Assembly: GCA_965603365.1 (NCBI GenBank)
Contig: CBFDCR010000036.1
Coordinates: 1-53,639, forward strand
Reading direction: 5' to 3'
DNA: 53,639 bases
Source: JAHELQ01 sp965603365
GTDB lineage: Bacteria > Acidobacteriota > Aminicenantia > UBA2199
Shown here: in pieces, positions 35,401 through 42,243 of the stretch
Position numbering within the stretch: position 1 is the stretch's first letter
Layout of the letters: each line of letters starts with the position of its first letter
The notes under the pieces: model-generated
What the model was told of the DNA's origin: nothing
What the model saw: only the letters and a program-made list of their open reading frames with translations
The model's database searches: none
Made by a program: the position numbers and the translations under genes

Positions 35401-37220
35401 GAATAGGAGGCCAATTTTTCCAGATCATAGACCACCTCGTCGATTCCGGCAGTGCCGCTAAATTTGAAAGAACCGGGTCTGGCAGTCAAAACAAGTCTAA
35501 CACCGCTGTCCAGGGCAATATATCTATTCCGCTCATCCGGGAAAGAGACATCCAACGGAATGAAGATGGCGCCGAGTTTTAATATCGCCAGTAGAGGAAC
35601 GATCATATCCACCGACCGGGGCAGCAGCATGGCCACCCTGGAACCGCTGACCACCCCGTATGCCTCCAATTGGTAGGCCAGCCTGTTGGCTCTTTCATTC
35701 AACTCCCGATAGCTCAGCCAGTGGTCTTCAAACTGGACCGCCCTGTTTTCCGGAACCCTGGCGACCTGCGTCTCGATGACCCCATGGATGGTCTTTGTTA
35801 ACCGGTATTCGATCTCCTGTTGGTTGAATTCCTCCAGTATCTGTCGCTCTTCAGCCTCCGATATCATATTAATTGCCGATATCTCTATTTTAGGGTCGGT
35901 GCAGATCCCCGCCAGGATATTGAGGTAGTGATCGGCCAACCGCCTGATGGTGTCCGGCTCAAAGGCATCGGGATTGTAATGGAAATCCAGGCGCATTTGA
36001 TTCCGATCCAGCAGCATGACTTGCAGCGTTAAATCGAAATTGGTCATCTCAAACATCTCATAGGACTGAATCGCCAGCTCTGCCGGAGAGTCTTGATCCG
36101 GCGCGGTTTTTTGCCCCAGAATGTTATCCAGCGGGTAATTATCCACCACGATGATGGAATCGAAGAGGGGACTGCCGGTGCCGAGCCCGGACAACTGCTG
36201 GATTTCAGTCAGGGAACTGTGCTCGAACTCCTGTCGTTCCTTCAGGTGGGAGCCGACTGCCGCCAGTATGTCCAGCATCACCTCATCCTTTTTGGCCTTT
36301 AGCCTCAAGGGTATGGTATTGATGAACAGTCCCACCATGCGTTCTATACCCTCCACCGCCGGGGTCCGGCCGGCCACGATGGTGCCGAAAATCACGTCAT
36401 TGGAGTTGTTGTACTTTTGCAGCAATACGCCCCAGGCGGTGTAGATCAGGTTGGACAGGGTGAGCCGGTGCTGCTGGCTGCAACTGTCGATCTGTTTGAT
36501 CAACCGGGGTGAAACCTCTACTCTGCAGGTGCTAACCCGGCTGATCTCCTCCAGTTTGCTGTGATCGTAGGGTAATTCACTGCGGGTATCGAACTCTTCT
36601 AAGTAATGTTTCCAGAATACACTCTGTCTCTCTCTATCCTGCGACCGATACCATTGTAAAAATTGCCGGTACCTGGTCTTGTGAACCTTCTCCGGTGTCT
36701 CTCCTTTAGCCAGACGATTGTAGGCCTCGATAAATTCCGATAACAGGATGCCGCTGCTCCAGCCGTCGTAGAGTATGTGATGAAAGGTTACCACCATCTC
36801 TGCCGTATCGTTGGCCAGCAGGCACAGGGTTATCCGCAGCGGTGCCTCGGTTAGATCAATGCTTTTTTGCCAATCTTCTTCCACGATCCGGGCCAGCATT
36901 CGTGATTGTTCTTCACCGCCTTCAACTGATAAATCCTTTACCTCAATCGGAATCTCTTTATCCTTCAGCACAATTTGAACCGGCTCTTCCAGTTTTTCCC
37001 AGCGGGTCACCGCCCGCAGCATCTCATTACCCTGGCCCACAAACTTCCAGGCCTCTCTGAACCGCTGGTTGTCTATCCGGCCTTTCAGTCCGAACCGCAT
37101 CTGCTCGAAGTACTGCTTCGACTGAGGGTTGCTCAAATACTGGAACAACATGCCCTCTTGCATGGAAGTTAACGGCAAAATATCGTCAACATGTGCTTTA
37201 TCAATCTTTTGAATTTTCAT
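29460..37220 (-). CDS. Hybrid NRPS-PKS: C-A-T-KS-AT-KR-T
   Basis: 2586 residues. C (TSMQEGMLF, HHILYDG at 147), A (YTSGSTGRPKG at 625), T (Ser1024), KS (ACSTS, Cys1262, intact), AT (GHSIGEY, Ser1707; HAFH, malonyl type), KR (GGLGKIG near 2232) and T (Ser2526). The A4 region INVIASVWQV has Ile671 where Asp235 is expected; the by-eye code is I-A-W-E-G-T-C-D-D-K and motif A5 is CYGQTENCDD instead of YGPTE. The KR keeps Ser and Tyr (TSSLSSILGG, YAYSAAHSF), with His where Asn is usual; it should give a beta-hydroxy unit. The C domain looks like one that accepts a D-configured donor, and the N-terminus resembles a COM acceptor, so a partner outside the window may precede it. GAGGA lies 7 bases before ATG. 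Confidence 0.96.
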   Translation of the reverse strand: MKIQKIDKAHVDDILPLTSMQEGMLFQYLSNPQSKQYFEQMRFGLKGRIDNQRFREAWKFVGQGNEMLRAVTRWEKLEEPVQIVLKDKEIPIEVKDLSVEGGEEQSRMLARIVEEDWQKSIDLTEAPLRITLCLLANDTAEMVVTFHHILYDGWSSGILLSEFIEAYNRLAKGETPEKVHKTRYRQFLQWYRSQDRERQSVFWKHYLEEFDTRSELPYDHSKLEEISRVSTCRVEVSPRLIKQIDSCSQQHRLTLSNLIYTAWGVLLQKYNNSNDVIFGTIVAGRTPAVEGIERMVGLFINTIPLRLKAKKDEVMLDILAAVGSHLKERQEFEHSSLTEIQQLSGLGTGSPLFDSIIVVDNYPLDNILGQKTAPDQDSPAELAIQSYEMFEMTNFDLTLQVMLLDRNQMRLDFHYNPDAFEPDTIRRLADHYLNILAGICTDPKIEISAINMISEAEERQILEEFNQQEIEYRLTKTIHGVIETQVARVPENRAVQFEDHWLSYRELNERANRLAYQLEAYGVVSGSRVAMLLPRSVDMIVPLLAILKLGAIFIPLDVSFPDERNRYIALDSGVRLVLTARPGSFKFSGTAGIDEVVYDLEKLASYSAANPQKPVQPQDPSHIIYTSGSTGRPKGALLHHSGIVNHTYTKIGVLGITEKDSVANNFSINVIASVWQVLSPLFMGARLVTYSDEIEWDPYRQFERVAADGVTVIEVIPSVLKAFLFLLDEGKKKIDLSGLRKIGLTAEEVKPFLVNNFYKAYPHVDLVDCYGQTENCDDVLHYTIPVDTRTKRVPIGTPSLNTQVLVLNHHNQLQPVGIAGEICSSGAGVGYGYWNRPDLTAEKFVENPLQPGVRMYRTGDLGRFLPDGTVEYLGRLDHQVKIRGNRVELREIENHVLKYPGLKEAAVVAREDREGDQNLYAFFVSPREITAPDMRGFLLKTLPDYMVPLQFIQLEKLPVIPNGKINRKALVTMEIKESIGSGVEFIPPRSDFERAIQEIWAKLLAKERQNLGINDNFFDLGGHSLMLIKLKSHLEKNFELKQEVEIVDLFNFPTIALQAQYVEENLKGSGEARDRQLLKKEPVRSGLDDRDLAAIGISLRFPGAANQNEFWENLSKGTESIAFFNEEELEDSELNSYIRGNCELIPAWGLLGDLNMFDADFFGIIPREAEIMDPQQRLFLEYSWMALEDAGYVGETYPGLIGVYAGVGFNTYILNNVLTNPQVVNTLGEFQTMIANDKDFLASRVAYKLNLKGPAITIQCACSTSLVAIHLARQGLMAGDCDMALVGGVSLRIPERTGYFYTEGGHLSPDGHCRAFDAGARGTVFGNGIGIVVLKRLSAAVSEGDNIYAVLRGSAINNDGSLKVGYTSPSEKAQAQVILNAITDAAVAPASIGYVETHGTGTVLGDPIEVSALSRAFRTGTDKKQFCAIGSVKSNIGHLDVTAGIAGLIKAILCLKQRQIPPSINFVSPNPMIDFENSPFYVNRSLKDWPAAETPRRAGVSALGIGGTNGHVILEEAPETAHQPSVRAFQLILLSGRTESALNRMTENLLIHLEKNPNLHLADAAYTLQTGRKAFKYRRKLAAANVADVIKGFTPGEPGGLPISLAHEDDSPVIFMFPGQGSQYVNMGLNIYRTESLFRQEMDRCFEIVKSLVDVDLPALLFPASPKIAVEIEQTDIAQPLLFVFEYALARLLMKWGIKPYAMIGHSIGEYVAACLAGVFSLDDALKLVCLRGKLMAGMPAGAMLSVSLSEQDLMPLLNEEISLAAVNSSSLCAVSGPVEAIAGFEQQLKTLGHEARRLHTSHAFHSPMMAPILAEFSRKVGEVSLHKPGIPFISNVSGDWISPEDAASAKYWADQLRATVRFADGIGTLLQLESPVFMEVGPGNVLSTFVRRYSGKREGEGQCIVDLVRHPQKDLPDAYYLLNSIGQLWLSGVKIDWQGFHASLAGETRRRLPLPTYPFQRKNCWLRPKKRETRFSTTPKGIQFYLPIWKQSTAPLTDHMADSPSGEAKKCWLIFLDQDGIGTQLVKQLLDKNQDIITVRVGEAFKKENPGDYLVNPGRSDDYAALIADVQQAGRTIDKIVHLWMYTAEPLAGAGSEYLATSLERGVYSLLYLVKALARHSMFNRIDLWMVSNRLHKIDQGDIIMPEKATILGPCKVVSQEYPHIVCRSLDVGSNGIPPHLLPELEGSPSDRLIAYRGNYRWLQSFEPVQIKEGPEVPTVLREKGVYLITGGLGKIGLTLARYLARSVQARLVLTSRSKLPENEDGNLRMMEVRQLEKMGARVLVVQADSANHREMQNAVKQAEERFAAINGVIHTAGVTAAEAFKMIADLERRECEVHFAPKIEGLYVLKEVFQHKNLDFYLLTSSLSSILGGLTLYAYSAAHSFMDGFARQQRLNFGENFLSLNWPTWEFGEKRAAAAALQIKPEEGEAAFKRALNLNQAAQVVIANEDLQGQLQRWVYAQPGDTDIRPQAEERLEPDRSHIQGVYQEPQSEAERIVAEIWQELLGIKLVGVFDDFFELGGHSLIATKLASRLREVFRIDFPLKVLFNQPTIRGVVENIVHNWGDVETVDEIARTYRQVEMMG

Positions 37221-37235
37221 GGTGAAATCCTCTTT

Positions 37236-39299
37236 TTATGCTTTTTTCCCGGGTCTTAATTTGATCAGCCGCAGCGTCCACAGGTTGATGACCTGTTCTA
37301 CGAGGCCCTTGATCTCGGCTTCGCTGCCGGAAACTTGACGGCTTGTATCTATTAGTTCTGATAGAGGCTTCTTGCCATCGACGCCTTTTAGGGCAGCATA
37401 AAGGGGCGCTGAAATATTGGCCTTTACCAACCCGAATGAAAGATCCGGGAAAAAAAGAGCATCACTGCCCATTACATTTTTTGTCTTTAAAAAATTGTCT
37501 CTAATCTCATAGATATCTTCAAATTGATTCTCCGAGACCAATTTCTTTGTATGCACCAGTTGGATATGCAAGGGGATATGGGGAACCATATCCAGGTAAT
37601 GTCGAGGCTTCACATCTTTCTTCTTGATCAGGTAGTCGCCCACCACCAGGTAGTGCAGTTTGGTGGTGAGATAACATACCACGGCATCTTCAAAAGAATC
37701 CACGATGGGTTCAACATTATTGTTAAACGAAGTGTTGAGGAGCACGGGGATTCCGGTAAGCTTGCGGAATTCGTCGATCAACTGCCAGTACCTGAGATTT
37801 GTCTCCTTAGAAACCGTTTGTATCCTGGCGGTACCGTCCACATGAGTCACGGCTTCCAGAATCTTCTGTTTTTCTTCTTTTACAGTCAACACAAAGTTCA
37901 TAAAGGGAAATTTTTTGTATTTAGCGGGAACTTCATAATACTCTTCAACGTATTCCTCCAGCACCGACGGGGCAAAGGGCCGGAAAGCCTCACGTTTTTT
38001 GACCATGGCATTGATGATATCCTTGTTTTCCAGTGGACGGGGATCGGCTACGATGCTGCGATTGCCCAGTGCCCGGGGGCCGAATTCGGATTTCCCCTGG
38101 ACCCAGCCCACCACCGAACCTTCGGCCAACAGTTGGGCCGTTTTTTGAGCAATATTGTCTACTTTTTCGTACTCTACAAATGGGTGCCAGGCCTTCAACT
38201 TCTCCAGTATTTCGTCGTTATTGCCGATATCGGTTCCCCAATAAACCGACTCTAAACGGGAATTGGAATTGGCTTTACTTTTCGTGGTATCATAATACGC
38301 ATACAATGCCGCTCCGATGGCAGTGCCGGCATCGTACGAAGCCGGTTGTACAAACACATCTTCAAACATGCCGGCATAGAGGATTTTTCCATTGAGAGTA
38401 CAGTTCTGGGCCACACCGCCGGCCAGGCACAGCCTTTTATAATTATGTTGGCTTTTATGGTACTTGAGGAGATGAAAAACCATTATTTCCAGTGATTCCT
38501 GCAGGGCTGCCGCCAGATCCTTATGGACCTGGGTAAAGGGCTCGCCTTTTTCCCTGGGAATTCCCTCCAGGTTATTCAATACATTAAAATATTCGGTGCT
38601 GATTCTAAATCGACCGTTGGGCAGGAGTTGATAAAATGCCTTGAACACATTCCGGTATACCTCGGGATTCCCATAAGGTGCCAATCCCATGACTTTGTAT
38701 TCATCAAAATTTCTAAAGCCTAAGTATCCTATTAATTCCGTATAAAACCTTCCCAACGAATCCTTTACCGGAATTTCCTCAATCACTTCCATGTGGCTAT
38801 TTTCCACCTTCAGAACCATTCCGGAAAGGCCATCGCCGTAAGCATCAATGGTTAAAATGAGACTGTCATCAAAGCCGGACATGTTATATGTACTCACCGC
38901 ATGGGCCAGGTGGTGGTGAACAAAACAGAGTTTATCTTCGTCTAAATTGCAGTCGAATCGCCGATTGATTTTTTGAATAATCCGCTGTCGAATGGGCACG
39001 AAGTTTTTGGTCGAAACAAACTTTAATAACAGATTGCAGGTCTCCTCAGTCATATAATAACAAACCTTATCCACATCTTTTATCGTAATTCCATAGTCTT
39101 CCAGGACAAATTTAGCAGCCGAAAAGATGGACGTTTTATTGGAGTGCTTAATCCTGTTTAACCTCTCTTCCTCGATGGCAGAGACTACTTTACCATCAAC
39201 CACTAAGGCTGCTGCCGAATCATGCAAATCGATCGATTGAAAATTGAACTCATTTTCATAGGGGAAATCGATTCCTCCGTTAAAACCTAATGTAATCAT
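37236..39299 (-). CDS. Carbamoyltransferase (NodU/CmcH/TobZ family) with extra C-terminal domain
   Basis: 687 residues, about 100 longer than usual. The Kae1-like N-terminal part has HDSAAA (His26), the EEERLNRIKH stretch and HHHLAHA (128-134), which bind the metal and carbamoyl-adenylate; the C-terminal carbamoyltransferase part has GKSEFGPRALGNRS and FRPFAPSVL and ends with LLNTSFN. Enzymes of this family move a carbamoyl group from carbamoyl phosphate through an adenylate to a hydroxyl or amine. The last 110 residues (from about 575) are not part of the usual family and resemble a PqqD-like winged helix (PLYAALKGVDGKKPLSELI). AAAGGAG lies before ATG. It sits between the SbnA-like gene and the hybrid synthase, which fits tailoring of the peptide or of a precursor amino acid. 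Confidence 0.92.
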   Translation of the reverse strand: MITLGFNGGIDFPYENEFNFQSIDLHDSAAALVVDGKVVSAIEEERLNRIKHSNKTSIFSAAKFVLEDYGITIKDVDKVCYYMTEETCNLLLKFVSTKNFVPIRQRIIQKINRRFDCNLDEDKLCFVHHHLAHAVSTYNMSGFDDSLILTIDAYGDGLSGMVLKVENSHMEVIEEIPVKDSLGRFYTELIGYLGFRNFDEYKVMGLAPYGNPEVYRNVFKAFYQLLPNGRFRISTEYFNVLNNLEGIPREKGEPFTQVHKDLAAALQESLEIMVFHLLKYHKSQHNYKRLCLAGGVAQNCTLNGKILYAGMFEDVFVQPASYDAGTAIGAALYAYYDTTKSKANSNSRLESVYWGTDIGNNDEILEKLKAWHPFVEYEKVDNIAQKTAQLLAEGSVVGWVQGKSEFGPRALGNRSIVADPRPLENKDIINAMVKKREAFRPFAPSVLEEYVEEYYEVPAKYKKFPFMNFVLTVKEEKQKILEAVTHVDGTARIQTVSKETNLRYWQLIDEFRKLTGIPVLLNTSFNNNVEPIVDSFEDAVVCYLTTKLHYLVVGDYLIKKKDVKPRHYLDMVPHIPLHIQLVHTKKLVSENQFEDIYEIRDNFLKTKNVMGSDALFFPDLSFGLVKANISAPLYAALKGVDGKKPLSELIDTSRQVSGSEAEIKGLVEQVINLWTLRLIKLRPGKKA

Positions 39300-39322
39300 G
39301 CTAAACTCCTTTATTCAATAAT

Positions 39323-40288
39323 TTATGCTGAGATTAAATCATTTTTTTTAAAATTCTGGACCCATTTTTTATTGTATACGGTATTTATATATCTCTCGCC
39401 CCGGTCAGGGAATATCGTAACCACCTGGGTATTCTGATCTACCTTTTTTCCTGAAAAAAACTTTTTTATACCTGCCAACACCGAACCGGAAGAACCACCG
39501 GCAAAAATACAATGTTTTTTAAGTAATTCATAACACATCTCAATGGTGGTTATTTCATCTACCATGACCAGATCATCGATCCTGGCAAATTTTAATATCT
39601 CCGGCACCATGCTGGAGCCAATTCCCGGTATATAGCGTTTCCTGGGAGGATGACCAAAAATAACCGAGCCGATAATATCGACAGCAATGACTCTAACATC
39701 CGGGAATCTATCTTTTATCCGATTAGAAATCCCTGTTATGGTTCCGCCGGAGCTGACGCCTAAAAAAATATAATCAACTCTCTCCATCGCCTCACAAATT
39801 TCGTTTCCCAGGGTATTATAATAGGCTTCGGCATTGTAGGGATTTCCGTATTGGTTGATCCAATAAGAATTTTCAATTTTAACCACCAATTCTCTGACTT
39901 TTTTGATACGGCTCAATAAATAGCCACCCTTGCAGTCGGGTACTTCCACTTTGATCACCTTTGCTCCAAATGAACGAATGAGCATCTCATTAATGGGAGA
40001 TATACAGGGATCAATCACGGCAATGAATTTTAGACCGTACTTTTTACTGTAGGCCGACAACGCAATGCCAAAATTACCGGAAGACGATTCGATCAGGGTG
40101 GTATTCAGATCTATTTCTTTTTTTGTTAATAATTTGTTAATAATATAATTGGCCGCCCGATCCTTTACACTGCCGGTGGGATTGTAAAATTCGAGTTTCG
40201 CGTATAGGTTGATATTGTCGAAACCCGTCAATTTGATTTTAACCATCGGTGTGAGGCCAATTTTTTCCAGACAGTTTTCTAATATCAT
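39323..40288 (-). CDS. SbnA-like PLP-dependent synthase (first step to 2,3-diaminopropionate)
   Basis: 321 residues, beta-family PLP enzyme. PLP lysine Lys42 in NPTGSVKDR, substrate loop ESSSGNFG, phosphate loop SSGGTITG, and the closing FPDRGERY. The stretches DPCISPINEM, YWINQYGNP, GSVIFG and IPGIGSSMVPEIL are close to staphylococcal SbnA, which joins O-phosphoserine and glutamate; SbnB then releases L-2,3-diaminopropionate. I see no SbnB (ornithine-cyclodeaminase-like) gene in the window. Plain cysteine synthase is the alternative, but the GSVIFG/IPGIG segment favours SbnA. AAAGGA lies 7 bases before ATG; the carbamoyltransferase follows 23 bp downstream. Likely role: supplying a diamino acid building block. 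Confidence 0.85.
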   Translation of the reverse strand: MILENCLEKIGLTPMVKIKLTGFDNINLYAKLEFYNPTGSVKDRAANYIINKLLTKKEIDLNTTLIESSSGNFGIALSAYSKKYGLKFIAVIDPCISPINEMLIRSFGAKVIKVEVPDCKGGYLLSRIKKVRELVVKIENSYWINQYGNPYNAEAYYNTLGNEICEAMERVDYIFLGVSSGGTITGISNRIKDRFPDVRVIAVDIIGSVIFGHPPRKRYIPGIGSSMVPEILKFARIDDLVMVDEITTIEMCYELLKKHCIFAGGSSGSVLAGIKKFFSGKKVDQNTQVVTIFPDRGERYINTVYNKKWVQNFKKNDLISA

Positions 40289-40385
40289 TTTGGGTCCTTT
40301 CTCTTGATTGGGGATATTTCACTCCCTTAGATATCAAGTTTTGGATTGAAGTGATTGCTCGTTTCGAGCCGAAAAGTATCTATCG

Positions 40386-41603
40386 CTAAGCGCCGATAGG
40401 ATTTAAATCAACATTAAAATAATCGGCATAACGGGAAATTTGCAGCACATCGTTAAGAAACACATTACAAACATCTTCGCCAAAAAGGCGTAAATAGTTG
40501 GGAGCCATGCCTACCAGTTTTTCCCTCTTCTCATCGGTGATATTCTCCTCTGTCAATTTATTCTCGACCACATAAAAAACAACGTTTTTATACTCATTCA
40601 TCAGGTTTTCCACCGCTTCTTTATTCAATACATCGGCCGTATCGGTATCTTTCAAGCTGCGCTGCATCAGATTGGGATAGCCCCTTCTCACTTCGTTGGC
40701 ATAGTGTTTGATATAGGACACACAGCCAAATCTCTTGAGGCTGAAATAAGAGAAAAATGGCGTGGCCGAACAATTGGTATATATGGAGCGAAACTCTTTA
40801 CTCTCCAGACCCATTGACTCTATCTCTTCGAAATTCTTTCGATAATCATACTCCATGAAACTGAAAGGGGAAATGAAAGTGGGATAATGTCCATTGATCA
40901 CTGCCTCTTCATCATAATCGTAGACGCTCCCTCTATATTCTTCCCCCAGGGCATCGATAAAGAGATCATGAACGCGACCAAAGGGTTTCTTGCCTTTTTT
41001 GGCATCCTCTTTGACCCGTTCCGCCTGCCAATAAGTCATTTCGCCAGCCTGGGAACTGTCGCTGCCCTCCAATATGATGGGAATCCCCATCTTCATGGCA
41101 TATTGAATCGGCAGCCAGGAATGAAAAAAGCTGCACACATCGCAGCCGAAGAATTCGCCAAGACCATATTCATAACCCTTTTCAATCCCGTACCGTATCA
41201 CCCTCTTATATACATTTTCATCGGGAAATACTTTAATTAAATCCACATTCAGTTTGCCGGCCACAATCTCCATGTTTTTGGAGGCTGTATGATTGACCAA
41301 CGGATGGATGACGGAGAATGCCAGCGGCCGCAAATGATACTGTTCTTTGGCCATTTTTAACAACATGGTACTGTCTTTGCCGCCGCTGAACAGGACAATC
41401 ACATCGTAGGGTCTTCGCTCTTTTTTGACCTTTTTAAATAGACTCCCCATCTCCTCCAATAAATATTTCTTGACCCTCGGCTCATGCTGCTTGAATTGCC
41501 GATAATTTTCACATATAGAGCAAATATCCTCGTCATTTATCGTGATACCGGGCACCTCTGTGTGTAATACACACGCCTGACATGATCTTTTACTTTCCTG
41601 CAT
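40386..41603 (-). CDS. PP-loop ATPase resembling N-acetyl sugar amidotransferases
   Basis: 405 residues. The N-terminal zinc-knuckle cysteines are CxxC (Cys8, Cys11) and CxxC (Cys28, Cys31), followed by the PP-loop SGGKDS (73-78) that binds ATP and activates the substrate by adenylation. This layout is that of the WbpG-like N-acetyl sugar amidotransferase family, which normally needs a glutaminase partner; none is seen here. Further motifs FFGCDVCSFFHSW and GSDSSQ are consistent with the family. PP-loop enzymes in other pathways add ammonia or sulfur (for example in thioamide formation), so amidation or thiolation of the precursor or peptide are both open. AGGAG lies just before the ATG. It is the first gene of the biosynthetic run. 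Confidence 0.8.
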   Translation of the reverse strand: MQESKRSCQACVLHTEVPGITINDEDICSICENYRQFKQHEPRVKKYLLEEMGSLFKKVKKERRPYDVIVLFSGGKDSTMLLKMAKEQYHLRPLAFSVIHPLVNHTASKNMEIVAGKLNVDLIKVFPDENVYKRVIRYGIEKGYEYGLGEFFGCDVCSFFHSWLPIQYAMKMGIPIILEGSDSSQAGEMTYWQAERVKEDAKKGKKPFGRVHDLFIDALGEEYRGSVYDYDEEAVINGHYPTFISPFSFMEYDYRKNFEEIESMGLESKEFRSIYTNCSATPFFSYFSLKRFGCVSYIKHYANEVRRGYPNLMQRSLKDTDTADVLNKEAVENLMNEYKNVVFYVVENKLTEENITDEKREKLVGMAPNYLRLFGEDVCNVFLNDVLQISRYADYFNVDLNPIGA

Positions 41604-42243
41604 GGTTTCTCCTAAAATTTTTTTATAAACAACCCTGAGTTTGAACTGATAGAACCAGTGTAAAAAACACCGGGATTAATTAAAAGTATTCTTTTGAATT
41701 CACGGCAAAAATTATGGCATGCAGTAAATCCCAATTTTCATTAACTTCGTGGAGGCTTCCGCCCTTCACTTTGCCCCATATTTCTAAAAAAATATGAAAA
41801 ACATCTACTTCATAAACAACTGGATCACTTCTCAAGATTAGTTACAGTAACAGAGCCGACAAAATCGTGGAATATTAAAAATGATTACCCACTGGAAAAA
41901 TTGGCTGCAATAAAAAAAGAGCCATGTTTAAGGATTTTTTGAACCTGCCATTACCTACGACCCGATGACCCCACAACTATTGTTACTTCTTATAACATTA
42001 TTTTTCGGTAAATCTTCCCAAAAATCTTTGGTTTTTCATAATATTTTTGAAATAAAATGAAATCGCCATTGTTATCGATTATTTCGGTTTATATGCGGTT
42101 AAATGCATATCATAAAACAGCCATCGGAAAATTAGAATATGAAGCGGGTGTTTCAGGTTCATAACAATTAAAATATTTCCCATCAAAGTGAAACCGCCTG
42201 AAGCCAAATAAATAGTAATAATTTTGGCAATAATGGACATAAA
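41604..42243. other. 640-bp AT-rich intergenic region, probable promoter region of the biosynthetic operon
   Basis: No supported gene. It lies directly upstream of the first biosynthetic gene (minus strand) and downstream of the transposase-like gene, so the operon promoter is most likely here. Visible structures are an imperfect hairpin CCAGTGT/ACACCGG (41656-41674) about 55 bases before the PP-loop ATPase start, and a perfect dyad GTTACAGTAAC (41841-41851) that could be an operator. TTTATAAA lies just upstream of the ribosome binding site. No confident -35/-10 pair was found. Confidence 0.4.

Noticed and set aside
39323..40288. Housekeeping cysteine synthase
   Set aside because: GSVIFG, IPGIGSSMVPEIL and the DPCISPINEM stretch match SbnA better, and the gene is inside a biosynthetic run.
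42057..42164. 35-codon plus-strand ORF in the operon upstream region, possibly a transposase C-terminal remnant
   Set aside because: No ribosome binding site, no recognisable domain, AT-rich surroundings; too little to support a gene.
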